The position numbers were made by a program, and so were the translations under genes. Shown here one piece after another: positions 11,095-12,990 of a stretch of 12,990 nt of DNA. Positions within the stretch are counted from its first letter, which is position 1. Every line of letters starts with the position of its first letter. The notes beneath the pieces were generated by a model that saw only the letters and a program-made list of their open reading frames with translations, searched no databases and was not told where the DNA came from. Source of the stretch: an uncultured Collinsella sp. (GTDB lineage Bacteria > Actinomycetota > Coriobacteriia > Coriobacteriales > Coriobacteriaceae); the NCBI GenBank assembly GCA_900543615.1, contig UQSC01000048.1, positions 1 through 12,990 of the forward strand, given 5' to 3'.

Positions 11095-12990
11095 ATCGCT
11101 CGACCAGCACGCGATTGAGCCGCCCCTCCACCAAGCGCTCGTATAGGCGCCGCGTCTCGGGCTCGGGCACACCATTGACCTGCTCCCTCAGATGGTGCAT
11201 ATGCCCGCTGTACAGCTCGACGATATCGCGCCGCCGCCCCGCCGCACTGTAGACGCGCATGGCACAGCGCACCATATCCTCACGCGCCGTTTCCTGTCGA
11301 AGCCCCGACTCCGCCAGCCAAATCGCCGACTGCAGATCGTTTTCTTCTAGAGCGGCATTTGCTCCCTTAATCATGCAATCGATGTACTTTGACTGCATAA
11401 TGCGTCGCATACGCAAAAAGTAGGTGGGATTACAGCCATTGGGGACATACAGCGGTCCGGCATAAAGCTGCTCAATCTTAAGGCACAGCTCAACTAAATG
11501 GGGCCCGCGCGCACCCGTGCGATTTCCCAAAACCTCACGGCTTATCTGGTCAAACAGCCGTACATCGGTCTTGACGTAGTCGCCGTTGAGTCCAATGCAT
11601 TCATTTTGGATGAGCACACACGACTTGCCGTCCGGCGTCGGTCCCAAAGCCGACCGCAAGCGCGATATCGTCGAGTACAGGTTATTGCGGGCGCTATTGA
11701 ACTCGGCATGGGGCCACAGCTCCATGGCCAGCGTCTCACGATCGACGAGCGCATCCATGCCCAGTGCAAGCCGCTCGGCAAGCGTCGCCGCCTTCTTGCG
11801 GCGCCACATTTTGTCCGTGATGGGAAACCCGTCGCGCTCGGCGCGAAACGCACCAAACATGCGAATCTCGATATGGTCGATGGTATCAACGGCTTCAACC
11901 TCGCCGGCCTGGAATAGGCGCTCGCCCTCCCCTTCCAAATCGTCGCGCAGCGAGTACCGCGACAGCTCGCGCACGGGAAGCTTCTTGCGTATCCTGCCCG
12001 CCGGCTCGCCCAGACAATGCATGGCAAGGCGCGCAAAGAGCCGATACGATGGCTCTAGAATCCCCGCACGATTCATGGACATCCAGGCCGCAAGGTCGCT
12101 GTCTCGGCCCGCACAGGCCAAATGCAGCGCCACCATCCAGGCCTCCGCTCCACCAACCTGCGTCTGGCTTATATCGAGCAACTCCGCTTCCTCGCGTACC
12201 GAAACCATCGAGGTGTTACGCAGATATGCCGCACGCTCCAGCAGCAATGCGTTATCGCGCATATACGCAATCGACTCCTCGGCAAGTTTGAGCACTTGGA
12301 CCGCACGGAACTTTGCATTAACCGGCCGTCCCTCTGCCAGCGACTGCCAGCCTTCTAGCAACAGGCCAAACAGCTGAATCTGGTTGTCGCGCATGCGCAC
12401 GGCAAAACGATCGAGCTCGTTGAACGCCGCGTCGTCGGTTACCGGCAAGCCGGAAAGGAGCCGCCGCGCCGCCAACACCATGCGCACCCAGATAGCCATC
12501 GCCTTAAGCCCACGTACGTCGAGTGCCTCCCGCACCACCGTCATCTCGTCGTCGCGCTCGTCGGTTCCCGCAAACGACCCGTCAAAGAGCTCCACCAGCA
12601 TGCTATCGGCCCGTATAACAATCCCCGCGACATCGAGCTCACAATCGTAGGCCTTGCTCGTTTTGAGCTGCTGTAGAACGCCGCCGTCATCTCCCCGCTC
12701 GGTCAGACAGCGCTTGACCTCGATATGCGCAGACAACATATCGAGTGCGGTATGAGATGTCTCGTTTTCTGGCACCGCCAGGTTCGTAGGAAGCCCAAGT
12801 CCGTTGTCCCCATAGCAAACAGCCGTCAGTGTCTGGGCCACCCTCCATGAGACAGGGTCTATTTCGCAGGCCGCCCGTTCGCCCCCGCGCTCGATGACCG
12901 ATGCCATATAGCGGGCGAGCTTTGTGTTGGACACGCTGACCGCTGCCAGATATACGCCAAGCGCCTCGGCAGGCGTGGGCTCTGGAGCCG
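11093..12990 (-). CDS. BTAD-domain (SARP/AfsR-like) transcriptional regulator, 5' end outside the window
   Basis: The frame is open from the stop at 11093 to the right edge of the window: 631 residues with no upstream stop. The GTG at 12934 is a possible but unproven start, since upstream codons (APEPTPAEALGVYLAAVS) continue coherently and no ribosome site was found. Counting from that GTG, residues 1-345 are helical and unrecognised, perhaps TPR-like. Residues 355-450 form an OmpR-type winged helix in the SARP style (IEIRMFGAFRAERDG, WRRKKAATLAERLAL, LAMELWPH, ARNNLYSTISRLRSALG). Residues 455-605 form a bacterial transcriptional activation domain (LYAGPLYVPN, AIWLAESGLRQE, MRVYSAAGRRRDIVELY). 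This predicts a cytoplasmic DNA-binding activator of unknown targets. In AfsR itself the winged helix and BTAD are N-terminal; here they end the protein. It converges on yhbY. Confidence 0.85.
   Translation of the reverse strand, partial: APEPTPAEALGVYLAAVSVSNTKLARYMASVIERGGERAACEIDPVSWRVAQTLTAVCYGDNGLGLPTNLAVPENETSHTALDMLSAHIEVKRCLTERGDDGGVLQQLKTSKAYDCELDVAGIVIRADSMLVELFDGSFAGTDERDDEMTVVREALDVRGLKAMAIWVRMVLAARRLLSGLPVTDDAAFNELDRFAVRMRDNQIQLFGLLLEGWQSLAEGRPVNAKFRAVQVLKLAEESIAYMRDNALLLERAAYLRNTSMVSVREEAELLDISQTQVGGAEAWMVALHLACAGRDSDLAAWMSMNRAGILEPSYRLFARLAMHCLGEPAGRIRKKLPVRELSRYSLRDDLEGEGERLFQAGEVEAVDTIDHIEIRMFGAFRAERDGFPITDKMWRRKKAATLAERLALGMDALVDRETLAMELWPHAEFNSARNNLYSTISRLRSALGPTPDGKSCVLIQNECIGLNGDYVKTDVRLFDQISREVLGNRTGARGPHLVELCLKIEQLYAGPLYVPNGCNPTYFLRMRRIMQSKYIDCMIKGANAALEENDLQSAIWLAESGLRQETAREDMVRCAMRVYSAAGRRRDIVELYSGHMHHLREQVNGVPEPETRRLYERLVEGRLNRVLVER

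Overview
The window looks like part of a contig from a high-GC member of the Coriobacteriia (Actinomycetota), most likely Collinsella or a close relative. This rests on gene content and style: C-ending codons, a type III glutamine synthetase, a methionine synthase split from its reactivation domain, a PFL-family protein and a BTAD-type regulator. The genus is an inference from memory of such genomes, not a search result.

Left end (1-1145). The first 46 bases are not genomic. They are the end of the Illumina P7 primer, an 8-base index and the Nextera read-2/mosaic-end adapter. Genomic sequence starts at 47, inside an IS30-family transposase gene on the minus strand, of which only the N-terminal 128 codons are present. 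A perfect 38-bp palindrome lies upstream of the transposase. Next come a tRNA-Glu(UUC) gene with its promoter and terminator, an inverted copy of a tRNA T-arm-like sequence, and a 233-bp non-coding element bounded by 40-bp inverted repeats that looks like a MITE.

Nitrogen (1146-3233, minus). A type III glutamine synthetase (695 aa) has its own terminator. Its upstream region holds a palindromic pair of GTNNY-n6-GAAAC-like sites resembling actinobacterial GlnR boxes. The 426-bp divergent spacer also holds several other hairpins.

Methionine/one-carbon operon (3660-7888, plus). metF (methylene-THF reductase), a stand-alone MetH reactivation-domain protein and metH (Hcy, folate and cobalamin modules, no activation domain) are packed with a 1-nt overlap and a 9-nt gap. 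MetF makes 5-methyl-THF, MetH transfers the methyl group to homocysteine through cobalamin, and the separate activation protein would remethylate oxidised cob(II)alamin with AdoMet.

Right part (7889-12990). A PFL-family (UPF0210/DUF711) protein sits behind a strong hairpin that overlaps its likely -10 box. It is followed by a 134-bp element with perfect 32-bp inverted arms and a central hairpin. Then come a SAM-dependent methyltransferase (GTG start), a YhbY-family RNA-binding protein with a clear terminator, and, converging from the right, a large regulator with a C-terminal OmpR-like winged helix plus BTAD domain. Its 5' end lies outside the window.

I did not find a clear new defence or biosynthetic system. 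The least-described material is the set of inverted-repeat elements (483-520, 798-1030, 9378-9511), the possible nitrogen operator, and the Cys cluster of the stand-alone MetH activator.
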